Assembly: GCA_934670115.1 (NCBI GenBank)
Contig: CAKUOV010000011.1
Span: 1 to 53,234, forward strand
Length of the DNA stretch: 53,234 nt
Direction of reading: 5' to 3'
Source: an uncultured Eggerthellaceae bacterium
GTDB lineage: Bacteria; Actinomycetota; Coriobacteriia; Coriobacteriales; Eggerthellaceae
Shown here: one piece after another, positions 43,449 to 51,621 of the stretch
Position numbering within the stretch: position 1 is the stretch's first letter
Layout: each line of letters opens with the position of its first letter
Notes under the pieces: model-generated
The model's database searches: none
Told to the model about the DNA's origin: nothing
Seen by the model: only the letters and a program-made list of their open reading frames with translations
Translations under genes and position numbers: made by a program

Positions 43449-43644
43449 TTGCCCACTCATTGCCCACTTGCGAGCTGTTCCCTTGCGCCGCCATTACCCA
43501 CTGGTTGCCCACATATGGTTTACGCTCTATTTTGCCGCTGCCCAGTTATTGCCCAATTCGCTGTCTTTCACCATTTTTCCGTTGCCCACTGGTTGCCCAG
43601 TTTGCAACGTATCTTACATTCCAACGTTGCCCACTGGTTGCCCA
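43449..43644 (-). repeat. Five paired TTGCCCA heptamers, 44-45 bp period, upstream of sanA
   Basis: Heptamers TTGCCCA (two copies degenerate: TTACCCA, CTGCCCA) start at 43449/43460, 43494/43505, 43538/43549, 43582/43593 and 43627/43638. Each pair is 11 bp apart, and pairs recur every 44, 44 or 45 bp, that is one and four helical turns. Best unit: GTTGCCCACTGGTTGCCCAG. Spacers differ. It occupies almost the whole space between the HAD phosphatase and sanA. The periods are not multiples of three, so it is not coding repetition. Confidence 0.9.
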
Positions 43645-43698
43645 GTTTCAGCTACTCGTGAGCACGACAACGTCCTAAGCAGCACTTATGCCAAATCC

Positions 43699-44352
43699 TT
43701 ACGCTCGCAGTTCCCGAATAAGGTCATTCGGCGTTGCGCAGCACACAGTCGGCTTTTGCTCACACAGCGTCTCTTTCGGGAACATGCCCCACAACACCGC
43801 CGCCGTTTTACAGCCAGCTGCATTGCCCGCCGCAATATCGAAGGGACTATCGCCCACGTACCAACATTCCTGCGGGTCAACGCCCAAAAGCTCACAGCCG
43901 TACAGAACCGGACCGGGAGCGGGCTTGTGCGCCTGTGGATAATCGTCTGGCGAAACGAGCGTTTCCATGTAGCCCGCAAGGCCCGTGCGATCCAACCCGC
44001 GTTGAGCCAGCCAGTGAAGCTTAGAGGTAACAACGCCCATGCGGACCCCCTGATCACGCAAATCGCTCAAGATTTGCGGAACGCCCGAAAACGTAGACAC
44101 CATGTCATCGTGGACAGCGTGGTTGAATTCGCGATAGACCGTCAGAATTTCATCGTGGACTTCTTGGTTGTCCGTCCAGTCCCATATCTGCGTGGACAGC
44201 GGCTGCCCCACTTTCACCATAAGCTGCTCATCAGGTATAACACGACCAAGCACCTTACGCGTTGCATGGCGAAACGATTCCAATATCAGCTGATAGGTGT
44301 CGATAAGCGTTCCGTCCAGATCGAACAAAACCGCTTTGCACGTGTTGTCCAT
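43699..44352 (-). CDS. HAD-family phosphatase (PpaX/Gph-like)
   Basis: 217 residues from the ATG at 44350-44352 (GAAAGG upstream). HAD motif I is VLFDLDGTLIDT (about 8-19), motif II VVTSK, motif III the Lys in HKPAPGP, and motif IV VGDSPFDIAAG. The cap domain sits between I and II. Related enzymes hydrolyse pyrophosphate or phosphoglycolate. Substrate is not certain. Confidence 0.92.
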   Translation of the reverse strand: MDNTCKAVLFDLDGTLIDTYQLILESFRHATRKVLGRVIPDEQLMVKVGQPLSTQIWDWTDNQEVHDEILTVYREFNHAVHDDMVSTFSGVPQILSDLRDQGVRMGVVTSKLHWLAQRGLDRTGLAGYMETLVSPDDYPQAHKPAPGPVLYGCELLGVDPQECWYVGDSPFDIAAGNAAGCKTAAVLWGMFPKETLCEQKPTVCCATPNDLIRELRA

Positions 44353-44421
44353 GTGCGCCTTTCTTCTTTTACTTCCTTCACTTCCCCGCTGTGCGGTTTG
44401 TGCTCCTAACACAAAGATCAA

Positions 44422-45311
44422 CGCTGCGAAACCTTGCGGTCAGAGCTGTCCGTTTGCGCCTCGCGCCAATCGGGGTCAACTTTTCGCGCTAAGTCTATCG
44501 CATAGGAAAAAGAAGCGGGAGCGTTCGGCGAAAACACCACGAAGCCTGCGCGGCAAAACAACAACAACTCCATTTATCGGGAAGAACGGTGCGCGTACCC
44601 CTTCGATGCAATTGCTTCACGATATCGTTTCCCTAGGGTGTCAGCCAATGTCATATTTGCACTTCGCCCCTATCAGCGCGCAATCGCCTCTTTACTCTTC
44701 TTCTTAGCTCGTTTTTTGAATGCTTTCGTAGAATTGGAGCAGCTGCACATCATGTTGTTGAAAAAGGGGCTTCAAATTCGAAGTTGTGGTAGGTTGGAAG
44801 TAGGTCGTAGCTCTGGTGCCGTTTCTGCATTGCAATAGGTGTTAACTGAGAATAATTCTGAACTGGCATTTTGATAAAACCTATTTTCTGAAGCATGTTC
44901 CCGCACCAGAAAACATCCTATTTTCCCCTTCCCACCTACTTCCAACCTGCATCAACTTCGAATTTAGGCACCAAAATCCAACAACATGCGGAAACAAACA
45001 AGGGGAAAGCGGCAAGATGCGCCTTTCGAACGTTGCGAACAACGGATCAGCACCGCAAATGCCGCGAAGCAGTGCATTTGCGAACGAAGGAGAAGAAACC
45101 AAGCAGGTACCGTCGAACCGCTCTCTGGGAGCATTGTGCCCTCAAACGGGAATTTCCTTGAGCGTTGCCCCTAGCACCTTGCCGCGCCTTTAGTGCCAGC
45201 CACCGTTATCCCCGCCGCCGGGCCGTTACCGTCCCTCCCTTCTTCCCGCCCTCTCCCCTCCTTCTTCGCACAATCTTTCTGCACCGTTGGTGGTTTTCTT
45301 CGCACTCACCC
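44422..45311. other. Gene-poor stretch before the thiamine operon
   Basis: About 890 bases between the HAD gene and the thi promoter. No frame has a good start, length and codon use together. It contains one notable structure, the nested inverted repeat at 44752-44987. The last part (about 45220-45310) is pyrimidine-rich on the plus strand. Nothing else is evident. Confidence 0.6.
44752..44987. repeat. Nested long inverted repeat (MITE- or structured-RNA-like)
   Basis: Five blocks pair in nested order: ATGTTGTTG (44752-44760) with 44979-44987; AAATTCGAAGTTG (44774-44786) with 44953-44965; GGTTGGAAGTAGGT (44792-44805) with 44934-44947; TCTGGTGC (44812-44819) with 44903-44910; AATAGGT (44834-44840) with 44879-44885. 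The unpaired gaps between the three outer blocks are the same length on both sides (13 and 5 bases). No terminal target duplication or transposase is visible. Confidence 0.65.
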
Positions 45312-45340
45312 TTGCGAAACTCAACCCAAAGCGCAACAAT
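45312..45340 (+). promoter_or_regulatory. Possible promoter of the thi operon
   Basis: TTGCGA (45312-45317), a 17-base spacer and AACAAT (45335-45340), placed immediately before the riboswitch. Both boxes are imperfect. Confidence 0.4.
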
Positions 45341-45342
45341 AA

Positions 45343-45528
45343 GCGCCGAAATGGGAGCTCGTAAACCGGGCTGAGAGGAAGGATGCGCTGCCTTCTGCAC
45401 CATGCGGAGGAACGCCGCCGCGCTGCGTCGCTATCGATGCAGCGTCGCGCCACCGCCGCCTGCGTGCTACAGCCGCGCTGACCTTCGACCGCGAAAACCT
45501 GATTTGGATAATGCCAACGGAGGGAGAA
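45343..45528 (+). ncRNA. TPP (thi-box) riboswitch
   Basis: The conserved parts are GGGAGC (45353-45358), GGGCTGAGAGG around the CTGAGA at 45371-45376, and ACCTGATTTGGATAATGCC with the CGGAGGGA end (45497-45524). Between CTGAGA and ACCTGAT there are 120 bases instead of the usual few dozen, forming extra GC-rich hairpins. The 3' end contains the GGAGGG ribosome-binding site of thiM, 6-8 bases before the ATG. TPP binding would hide it, giving translational repression. It controls thiM-thiE-thiD-cytX. Confidence 0.9.
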
Positions 45529-45531
45529 ATC

Positions 45532-46353
45532 ATGCTTGGAGTTTGTCTCCAGCGCGTTCGCGCATCGGTGCCACTTGTGCACAACATTACCAACTACGTA
45601 ACCGTCAACGACGTTGCCAACGTCCTCTTGGCCTGCGGCGGAAGCCCCATCATGTCCGATGAGCCGGAAGACGTGGCGGACATCACCAGCATTTGCGGCG
45701 GCCTGAACATCAACATTGGCACGCTGAATAGCCGTAGTATTGAAGCCATGCATGTAGCGGGCAAACGCGCCGCTGAACTGGGGCGCGTCATTCTTTTGGA
45801 CCCCGTGGGAGCGGGCGCCAGCGCGCTGCGCACCTCTACCGCAGCCGCACTCATGGAAGAGCTGCCGCTGACCGCCATCAAGGGAAACGCGAGCGAAATC
45901 AAGGCACTGGCCCTGGGAAGCTCCACCACGCAAGGCGTTGACGCCAACGCAGCCGACGTTGTGACCGAGGAAAACTTGGCCGCCCAGGTGGCTTTCGCGA
46001 AAAGCTACGCCGCTGAACTGGGCTGCATTCTTGCCATTACCGGCCCCATTGACCTGGTGACCGATGGCATGCGCTGCTTTGCCATTCGCAACGGACGTCC
46101 CGAAATGGAAAAGATCACGGGAACGGGCTGTCAGATTGCTGGCATTCTGACCGCGTACCTGGTAGCCAACCCCGACATGCAGCTCGAGGCAGCCGCTGCA
46201 GCCGTTGCGCTCATGGGCGTTGCCGGCGAGATTGCCTGGGATGCACTGCAGCCGGGCGAAGGAAATGCAACGTATCGCAACCGCATCATCGACACCATTT
46301 GCACTATGGATGCTGAAACACTCGAGGCGAAAGCGAATTATGAAGTGTTCTAG
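45532..46353 (+). CDS. thiM: Hydroxyethylthiazole kinase ThiM
   Basis: 273 residues. Phosphorylates hydroxyethylthiazole for thiamine salvage. VPLVHNITNYVTVNDVANVLLACGGSPIM at the N terminus is the family hallmark. ILLDPVGAGAS, TAIKGNASEI and the KITGTGCQ phosphate loop follow, the loop carrying the catalytic Cys. The ATG at 45532 is 7 bases past GGAGGGAG in the riboswitch end. Overlaps thiE by 14 bases. Confidence 0.96.
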   Translation: MLGVCLQRVRASVPLVHNITNYVTVNDVANVLLACGGSPIMSDEPEDVADITSICGGLNINIGTLNSRSIEAMHVAGKRAAELGRVILLDPVGAGASALRTSTAAALMEELPLTAIKGNASEIKALALGSSTTQGVDANAADVVTEENLAAQVAFAKSYAAELGCILAITGPIDLVTDGMRCFAIRNGRPEMEKITGTGCQIAGILTAYLVANPDMQLEAAAAAVALMGVAGEIAWDALQPGEGNATYRNRIIDTICTMDAETLEAKANYEVF

Positions 46354-47188
46354 CGAAGCGAGCAGCTTGGGCTCGGCGATCGTTGCAGGCGAAGCAAGCG
46401 CCAGGGACCCGCACTGCTGCTCAGGCGGCAGTGCGGGCGTTGCAAACGGGTACGAAGCGGGCGCAAGCCGCTGCTCGGACAGTACGACCAGCACAACAAG
46501 CACCGTTGACTTGCAAAAACTTGCTCGCGACCTGCGTGTTTACGCGGTAACTGACCGCAGCTGGCTGGGTCTTGCCGAAAACGCCACCGAAGCCGAAAAG
46601 CAAGCGGCGCTATGCCATCAGGCACGCGCCGCTCTTGACGGCGGCACCACGTTTATCCAGATGCGCGAAAAACACTTGGATCACGCTGATATGATTGCCG
46701 AAGCAACTGCGCTGCAGGAAATCTGCCACGCAGCGGGTGTGCCGTTCGTAGTAAACGATGCGGTAGACGTTGCGCTTGCCATGAACGCCGACGGCATCCA
46801 CATTGGGCAAGACGACATGTCCGCGCTAGAAGCACGCGCGCTCATCGGGCCCGACAAGATTCTGGGCGTTTCCGCGCAAACCGCGGAACAAGCGCTGCAG
46901 GCCGAACGTGATGGAGCCGACTACCTGGGTGTGGGAGCGGTCTTTCCCACCAGCTCGAAAGACGATGCCGCCGAAGTAAGCCACGAAACGCTTGCCGCCA
47001 TTTGCAGCGCCGTGAACATTCCTGTTGTTGCTATTGGCGGAATTACCTGCGAAAACGTTTCCGAACTTGCGCGTTCTGGCATTGTAGGCGTGGCGGTTAT
47101 CAGCGCTATTTTCGCCCATAAGGACATTGCCGCTGCGGCGGCGCGTCTGGCAGAAGCCACTGCACAGCTCGTGGGCGCAACGGCGTAA
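46340..47188 (+). CDS. thiE: Thiamine-phosphate synthase ThiE
   Basis: Joins HMP-PP and thiazole phosphate. 282 residues from the ATG at 46340-46342, inside the end of thiM. Conserved blocks: FIQMREKHLDHADMI, VNDAVDVALAMNADGIHIGQDD, LGVGAVFPTSSK and VAIGGI. The first 55-60 residues are Ser/Ala/Gly-rich and absent from usual ThiE (about 210 residues). Either an N-terminal extension exists or a later start is used. The early overlap with thiM favours coupling at this start. Confidence 0.95.
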   Translation: MKCSSEASSLGSAIVAGEASARDPHCCSGGSAGVANGYEAGASRCSDSTTSTTSTVDLQKLARDLRVYAVTDRSWLGLAENATEAEKQAALCHQARAALDGGTTFIQMREKHLDHADMIAEATALQEICHAAGVPFVVNDAVDVALAMNADGIHIGQDDMSALEARALIGPDKILGVSAQTAEQALQAERDGADYLGVGAVFPTSSKDDAAEVSHETLAAICSAVNIPVVAIGGITCENVSELARSGIVGVAVISAIFAHKDIAAAAARLAEATAQLVGATA

Positions 47189-47421
47189 CAACCAAAAGCG
47201 TTTCGCACCACCGCAGCCGCCAACAGCAACGGCACGGCGAACTGCCGCAACAGTGGCCGCGCCTTCGCCGCCACCAGCAACAGCACCACCAACCCCGCCA
47301 GGGCCTTCGCCGCGCACCTTCGCCTGAAAGTCCTGGCAACAACTGAACATCAACTCCGCGTCGAGTCGAGGGCACCGCTTCGCGACGCGTTACAAAACAA
47401 TGCGAAACCGGAAGGAGAACC

Positions 47422-48273
47422 ATGAAAACCGCATTGACAATCGCTGGATCAGACTCCAGCGGAGGCGCCGGAATTCAGGCCGATATCAAAACGATGACCA
47501 TGAATGGCGTGTTCGCGACGAGCGCAATTACCGCGCTGACCGCGCAGAACACCACCGGCGTAACAGGCATTTTGGATGTAACCCCTGAATTTCTTCAGCA
47601 GCAAATCGACGCTGTTTTCACCGACATCTTCCCCGATGCCGTGAAAATCGGCATGGTGAGCACCAGCGCGCTGATCGAAACAATCGCCAACAGCCTGGAG
47701 AACTATCAAGCGCGCAACATTGTGGTTGATCCCGTGATGGTTGCCACAAGCGGCGCGAAGCTCATCTGCGACGATGCCATTGAAACGCTTAGAGCGCGCC
47801 TTCTTCCCCTGGCGTGCGTGATAACCCCCAACATCCCCGAGACCGAAGAGCTCACGGGCACGCCTGTGAAAAGCGAGGCCGACATGGAGGCCGCCGCGCG
47901 CGCCATTGCGCAGCAATACGGGTGCGCCGTGCTCTGCAAAGGCGGGCACAACCTGAACGACGCGAACGACTACTTGTTCGACCCCGCCGCCAACAACGGC
48001 GCGGGCGTAGGTCGCTGGTTCGCCGGAAAACGCATCGACAACCCGAACACTCACGGAACGGGATGCACGCTTTCCAGCGCCATTGCCAGCAATCTTGCTA
48101 AAGGATGCTCGCTTGAACAGGCAGTTTTCCATGCAAAGGAATACATCAGCGGCGCGCTGGGCGCCATGTTGGACCTGGGTGCGGGAAGCGGTCCCATGAA
48201 CCACGCTTTCACATTATCGAACAATTCTGCGAGCTATTTCGCGCAAGCCGCGAACGAGCAAGACAACAAATAA
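47422..48273 (+). CDS. thiD: HMP / HMP-phosphate kinase ThiD
   Basis: 283 residues. Phosphorylates hydroxymethylpyrimidine twice. Opens with TIAGSDSSGGAGIQADIKTM. VDPVMVATSG, TPNIPETEELTG, KGGHN and the anion-hole NTHGTGCTLSSAIA complete the ribokinase-like site. GGAGAACC precedes the ATG. The 233-base gap after thiE has no gene; it is rich in Pro/Ala-codon-like CCG/GCA triplets but lacks starts and ribosome-binding sites. Confidence 0.96.
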   Translation: MKTALTIAGSDSSGGAGIQADIKTMTMNGVFATSAITALTAQNTTGVTGILDVTPEFLQQQIDAVFTDIFPDAVKIGMVSTSALIETIANSLENYQARNIVVDPVMVATSGAKLICDDAIETLRARLLPLACVITPNIPETEELTGTPVKSEADMEAAARAIAQQYGCAVLCKGGHNLNDANDYLFDPAANNGAGVGRWFAGKRIDNPNTHGTGCTLSSAIASNLAKGCSLEQAVFHAKEYISGALGAMLDLGAGSGPMNHAFTLSNNSASYFAQAANEQDNK

Positions 48274-48286
48274 ATAAGGGGAACCT

Positions 48287-49489
48287 ATGACTACTTCATC
48301 TGAAACACGCGGGACAACTGCGCTCGAAAACAGCCTGATCTGGTTCGGCGCGGGCGTTTCGCTTGCTGAAATTCTGACCGGCACCTACTTCGCCAGCCTG
48401 GGCTTTTCCACCGGCCTGGCTGCGATTGTTGTGGGCCACATCATTGGCTGCCTGCTGCTTTTCCTTGCGGGGCTTATTGGCGCGAAGACGCAGCGCAGCT
48501 CCATGGAAACCGCGGCCATGAGCTTTGGCCAGAAGGGCGCCGTGCTGTTCGCCACGCTTAACGTTTTGCAGCTGGTGGGCTGGACCGGCATCATGATTTA
48601 CGACGGCGCGCTTTCCGCCAGCACGCTTTTCGATTGCGGCGCATGGATATGGTGCCTGGTCATTGGCGTGTTGATTGCTGCATGGATTCTGATTGGCATT
48701 CGCAATTTGGAGAAGATCAACATTGTTGCTGTTCTAGCGCTGTTCATTCTTACGCTAGTGCTGTGCGTAAGCGCGTTTAGCGGCGCCGTGCCGCTTGGTG
48801 TGGAAAACGATGGCCTGACGTTTGGCGCAGCCGTTGAGCTTGCAGTTGCCATGCCCCTTTCGTGGCTGCCGCTGGTAAGCGATTACACACGCACCGCAGC
48901 AAAACCCGTTGCTGCCACTGCCGCAAGCTCGATTGTGTACGGCCTGGTCAGTTGCTGGATGTACGCCATTGGCATGTCAATGGCAATCTTCACAGGCGAG
49001 TCCGACATCGCGCAAATCATGCTGAAAACGGGCATGGGCGCTGCGGGTCTTATCATTATCATCTTCTCGACGGTAACCACAACGTTCTTGGATGCGAACA
49101 GTGCCGGCGTTTCATCGGAATCCATCGGCATGCCGTTCGGCAAGAAAGTCCCTGGCAAGATTGTGGCGCTTGTCGTAACGGTTCTGGGCACTATTGGCGC
49201 AATCACCCTACCCCTTGCTGACATCACGGATTTCTTGTACCTGATTGGCAGCGTGTTTGCCCCCATGATCGCCGTCATTATTGCGAACTACTTCGTGCTG
49301 AAACGCGACGACATGACCAGCAGTTTCAACTGGCCGAACCTGATTATTTGGGTTTGCGGATTCATTTTGTATCGACAGTTCATGGTTATCGATACGCCGC
49401 TGGGGAGCACGTTCCCCGTTATGATTATTGTGTTTGCCGCAACGTGCGTAGTTGGACTCATTGCGCGCAAGACTACTGCTAATAAATAG
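48287..49489 (+). CDS. cytX: Hydroxymethylpyrimidine transporter CytX
   Basis: 400-residue NCS1-family permease with about twelve helices. SLIWFGAGVSLAEILTGTYFASLGF at the N terminus and SWLPLVSDYTR in the middle are typical of CytX, which is found under TPP-riboswitch control and thought to import HMP. Completes a salvage operon: HMP import, HMP kinase, thiazole kinase and thiamine-phosphate synthase. Starts 13 bases after thiD. Confidence 0.93.
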   Translation: MTTSSETRGTTALENSLIWFGAGVSLAEILTGTYFASLGFSTGLAAIVVGHIIGCLLLFLAGLIGAKTQRSSMETAAMSFGQKGAVLFATLNVLQLVGWTGIMIYDGALSASTLFDCGAWIWCLVIGVLIAAWILIGIRNLEKINIVAVLALFILTLVLCVSAFSGAVPLGVENDGLTFGAAVELAVAMPLSWLPLVSDYTRTAAKPVAATAASSIVYGLVSCWMYAIGMSMAIFTGESDIAQIMLKTGMGAAGLIIIIFSTVTTTFLDANSAGVSSESIGMPFGKKVPGKIVALVVTVLGTIGAITLPLADITDFLYLIGSVFAPMIAVIIANYFVLKRDDMTSSFNWPNLIIWVCGFILYRQFMVIDTPLGSTFPVMIIVFAATCVVGLIARKTTANK

Positions 49490-49514
49490 CTGCAACTCCA
49501 TTATCCACCAAACA

Positions 49515-49563
49515 CAAAAACGCCCGCTTGTCTGCTCTTATGCAATCAAGCGGGCGTTTTCTT
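49515..49563 (+). terminator. Terminator of the thi operon
   Basis: AACGCCCGCTTG (49519-49530) pairs with CAAGCGGGCGTT (49547-49558) and is followed by TTCTTT; upstream AAAAA makes it work in both directions, also for the convergent nuclease-like gene. Confidence 0.9.
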
Positions 49564-49596
49564 TAGGAATACGACTCGATCGAAAGGAAGCTTTTA

Positions 49597-50403
49597 CTAA
49601 AGCAGATACTTCTCGATAAGCCCCCTGATAACGCGCGTATCCAAAGGCGTTTCCGATGTCTCATAGGTGGTCAAAAGCTGCTCACCAGGAAATATGCCAG
49701 CTAGCACATAACTGTTTAGCTTGTGCACCATACCCTCTCGGTACTCAGCATCATCCATGCCACCAAAATGCTCCCAATAATATTCCGCGCGAGTGTGCTT
49801 GTTCAATACTGTAAAGTCAGGGTAGACAGGATTGTATCCTCCCAGGTTGAGAGGGCGTTCGTATTTATAAGGCACGCCTGCCGCCTCCAGAGCATCGGCG
49901 ATAAGCACTTCGGATTTCGAGCGCACCCGCACGCCACTGCGCGTGAACAGCGAATATGATCCAAACGGATGTGAATTTCCTGCATACTCTTCCAGTTGCC
50001 AACGTCGCGCATACTCGTCGTTGGATAGCTTATACGGCTCCACCAGCTCTTTTCTTGCATCGGAAAGGTTTTCATAAACCAAATCAAGAACCCCCGAGCC
50101 CTGCATGCCTCTCTTGTCGCAGCGCGCTTGAATTCGTTCAAGCAAGGCTTTTTCTTTTTCAGCAGACTTGAGCAAACGGACCTCGTAATCTTTTTGCGCA
50201 AGAGCGCGAATTTGCTCCTGGTCGTCTTTACCCAGGTAAACGCCTTTTTTATCCGCAGCCGTCTTGCGCCAATAATAATGAATACCGTTTTTTGAGTCAT
50301 CGACGAGCAAAGAGCCCTCGGGCGCCTTACCGAGGCCCTTTTGCGCCCACTCGATTGCATCGTTTAGCTCTTCCAGCTCTGTTTTGACCTCATCCTGCAG
50401 CAC
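49597..50403 (-). CDS. PD-(D/E)XK nuclease-like protein
   Basis: 268 residues from the GTG at 50401-50403, which follows AAGGGG by 6 bases. The ATG at 50463 in the same frame lies inside an upstream palindrome. The N-terminal half is helical and charged (a coiled coil around KSAEKEKALLERIQARC). The C-terminal half has VRSKSEVLIADALEAAGVPYKYE, then VYPDFTVLN and EYYWEHFG. That arrangement of E, PD and E-x-x resembles PD-(D/E)XK/VSR-like endonuclease folds. Its function is unknown. Preceded by an eight-half-site AT-rich array. Confidence 0.75.
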   Translation of the reverse strand: MLQDEVKTELEELNDAIEWAQKGLGKAPEGSLLVDDSKNGIHYYWRKTAADKKGVYLGKDDQEQIRALAQKDYEVRLLKSAEKEKALLERIQARCDKRGMQGSGVLDLVYENLSDARKELVEPYKLSNDEYARRWQLEEYAGNSHPFGSYSLFTRSGVRVRSKSEVLIADALEAAGVPYKYERPLNLGGYNPVYPDFTVLNKHTRAEYYWEHFGGMDDAEYREGMVHKLNSYVLAGIFPGEQLLTTYETSETPLDTRVIRGLIEKYLL

Positions 50404-50433
50404 TGCGCACCCCTTATTCCTTTGTTTTTGCCC

Positions 50434-50715
50434 AAAATAGGAGAAAATCGTATTTTTTCTCATTTTCTCCTATTTATAGCACGCTCTACTTTGACAAAAT
50501 AGGAGAAATTTTAAATTTTTTAATTTTCCTCCTATTATTTGACATGGATTCAGACAACACATGGTGCGAAATAAGCCAAAACATGCAATTTCATTCAAGT
50601 GCTAAAAGAAAAGATAGGAGAAATTTTAATTTTTTGTCAAATTCTCCTATTTTGCTCAAAACTTGCGTATCAAAAATAGGAGGAAATCAATTTTTTTTGA
50701 TTTCCTCCTATTTTA
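50434..50715 (-). repeat. Four AT-rich ATAGGAG palindromes upstream of the nuclease-like gene
   Basis: ATAGGAG starts at 50437, 50499, 50614 and 50676; its inverse CTCCTAT starts at 50467, 50529, 50644 and 50705. Half-sites thus alternate in orientation every 29-32 bp, in two clusters of four with an identical 62-bp step between palindromes. Interiors are A/T runs. On the minus strand, an extended -10, TGCTATAAA (50473-50481), overlaps the edge of the gene-proximal palindrome, so this unit would cover the transcription start. Confidence 0.88.
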
Positions 50716-51009
50716 GCTTTTTTCAATCAAGTAGCACTCTTGAACTCGAAAGATCAGCCATGGACCGCATCGCGTGAGCACAACCCAAGAGGCTGCTGTA
50801 CTCCCTCCACGCACAAAAAAACACCCGCGTGTTTGCAAGTCGCATCGAGCCTGCAAGATACAGCAAACGAAGCACATTCTTTTTGGGGTATACAGCTCAG
50901 TCAAATAGCTCAAAAGATGAAAACCTGTATAAACATGCAGGTCTGGGAAACACGAGCTCCCCGCAAGTGCGATAATAGCACTACGAAGAGGCAGCGAAAG
51001 GAGACATTT

Positions 51010-51450
51010 ATGGAGTACGCAGCCCTTGACGAAGAGATCAAAAACGCAATGCGCGCAAAGGACAGCCTGCGCCGAGACATTCTGCGCATGGTAAAAACCG
51101 AGATCAAAAGCATCGAGGTAAACGAACGCCGCGAGATTACCGAAGCCGACGTAGATGCCATGCTCAAGCGCGTCATCAAGCAAACAAAAGAAACTCTGGA
51201 AGATTCCAAAAAGGGTTCCGACCAAGAGCGCACTGAAAAACTTGCTGCTCAGGTTGCTGTTTTGGAAGAATATCTGCCCCAGCAGCTGTCGGGCGATGCA
51301 CTGATCGCTCTCATCAAAGAAAAGATTGCCGAGTTGGGTGCCTCGTCCAAAAAGGACATGGGCAAAGTCATGGGCGCCCTTACTGCTGCAACCGGCGGCA
51401 ATTTTGACAAAGCAGCCGCTGCAAAAGAAGTAGGAGCGCGCCTATCGTAA
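51010..51450 (+). CDS. yqeY: GatB/YqeY-domain protein
   Basis: 146 residues, all helical. It aligns with the YqeY family: IKNAMRAKDSLRRDILRMVKTEIKSIEVNERREITEADV, then ILEEYLPQQLS-like AVLEEYLPQQLSGDAL, and KKDMGKVMGAL at the end. It resembles the tail domain of GatB, which contacts tRNA, but its own role is not established. GAAAGGAG precedes the ATG; an upstream open extension to 50740 lacks support. An ACCTG...CAGGT hairpin lies at about 50921-50942 in the leader. Confidence 0.92.
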   Translation: MEYAALDEEIKNAMRAKDSLRRDILRMVKTEIKSIEVNERREITEADVDAMLKRVIKQTKETLEDSKKGSDQERTEKLAAQVAVLEEYLPQQLSGDALIALIKEKIAELGASSKKDMGKVMGALTAATGGNFDKAAAAKEVGARLS

Positions 51451-51621
51451 AAGAGCCCTTGACCTGCGGTCGAAGGATAAAAAGAAACAAGCTCCTCTCG
51501 ACTGCGCGGGTCAAAGCGGGCAGGGAGTAAGACGCATGCCGATAGCAGAATCTTACCGCCCGCAAGGGGCGAAGCATCATGAGCACTTGTCAGCGATAAT
51601 CTTTTGAGAGAGGAATTCATC

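Noticed and set aside
50544..50777. 77-codon plus-strand frame inside the AT-rich palindrome region
   Set aside because: No ribosome-binding site, and most of its sequence is the palindromes themselves.
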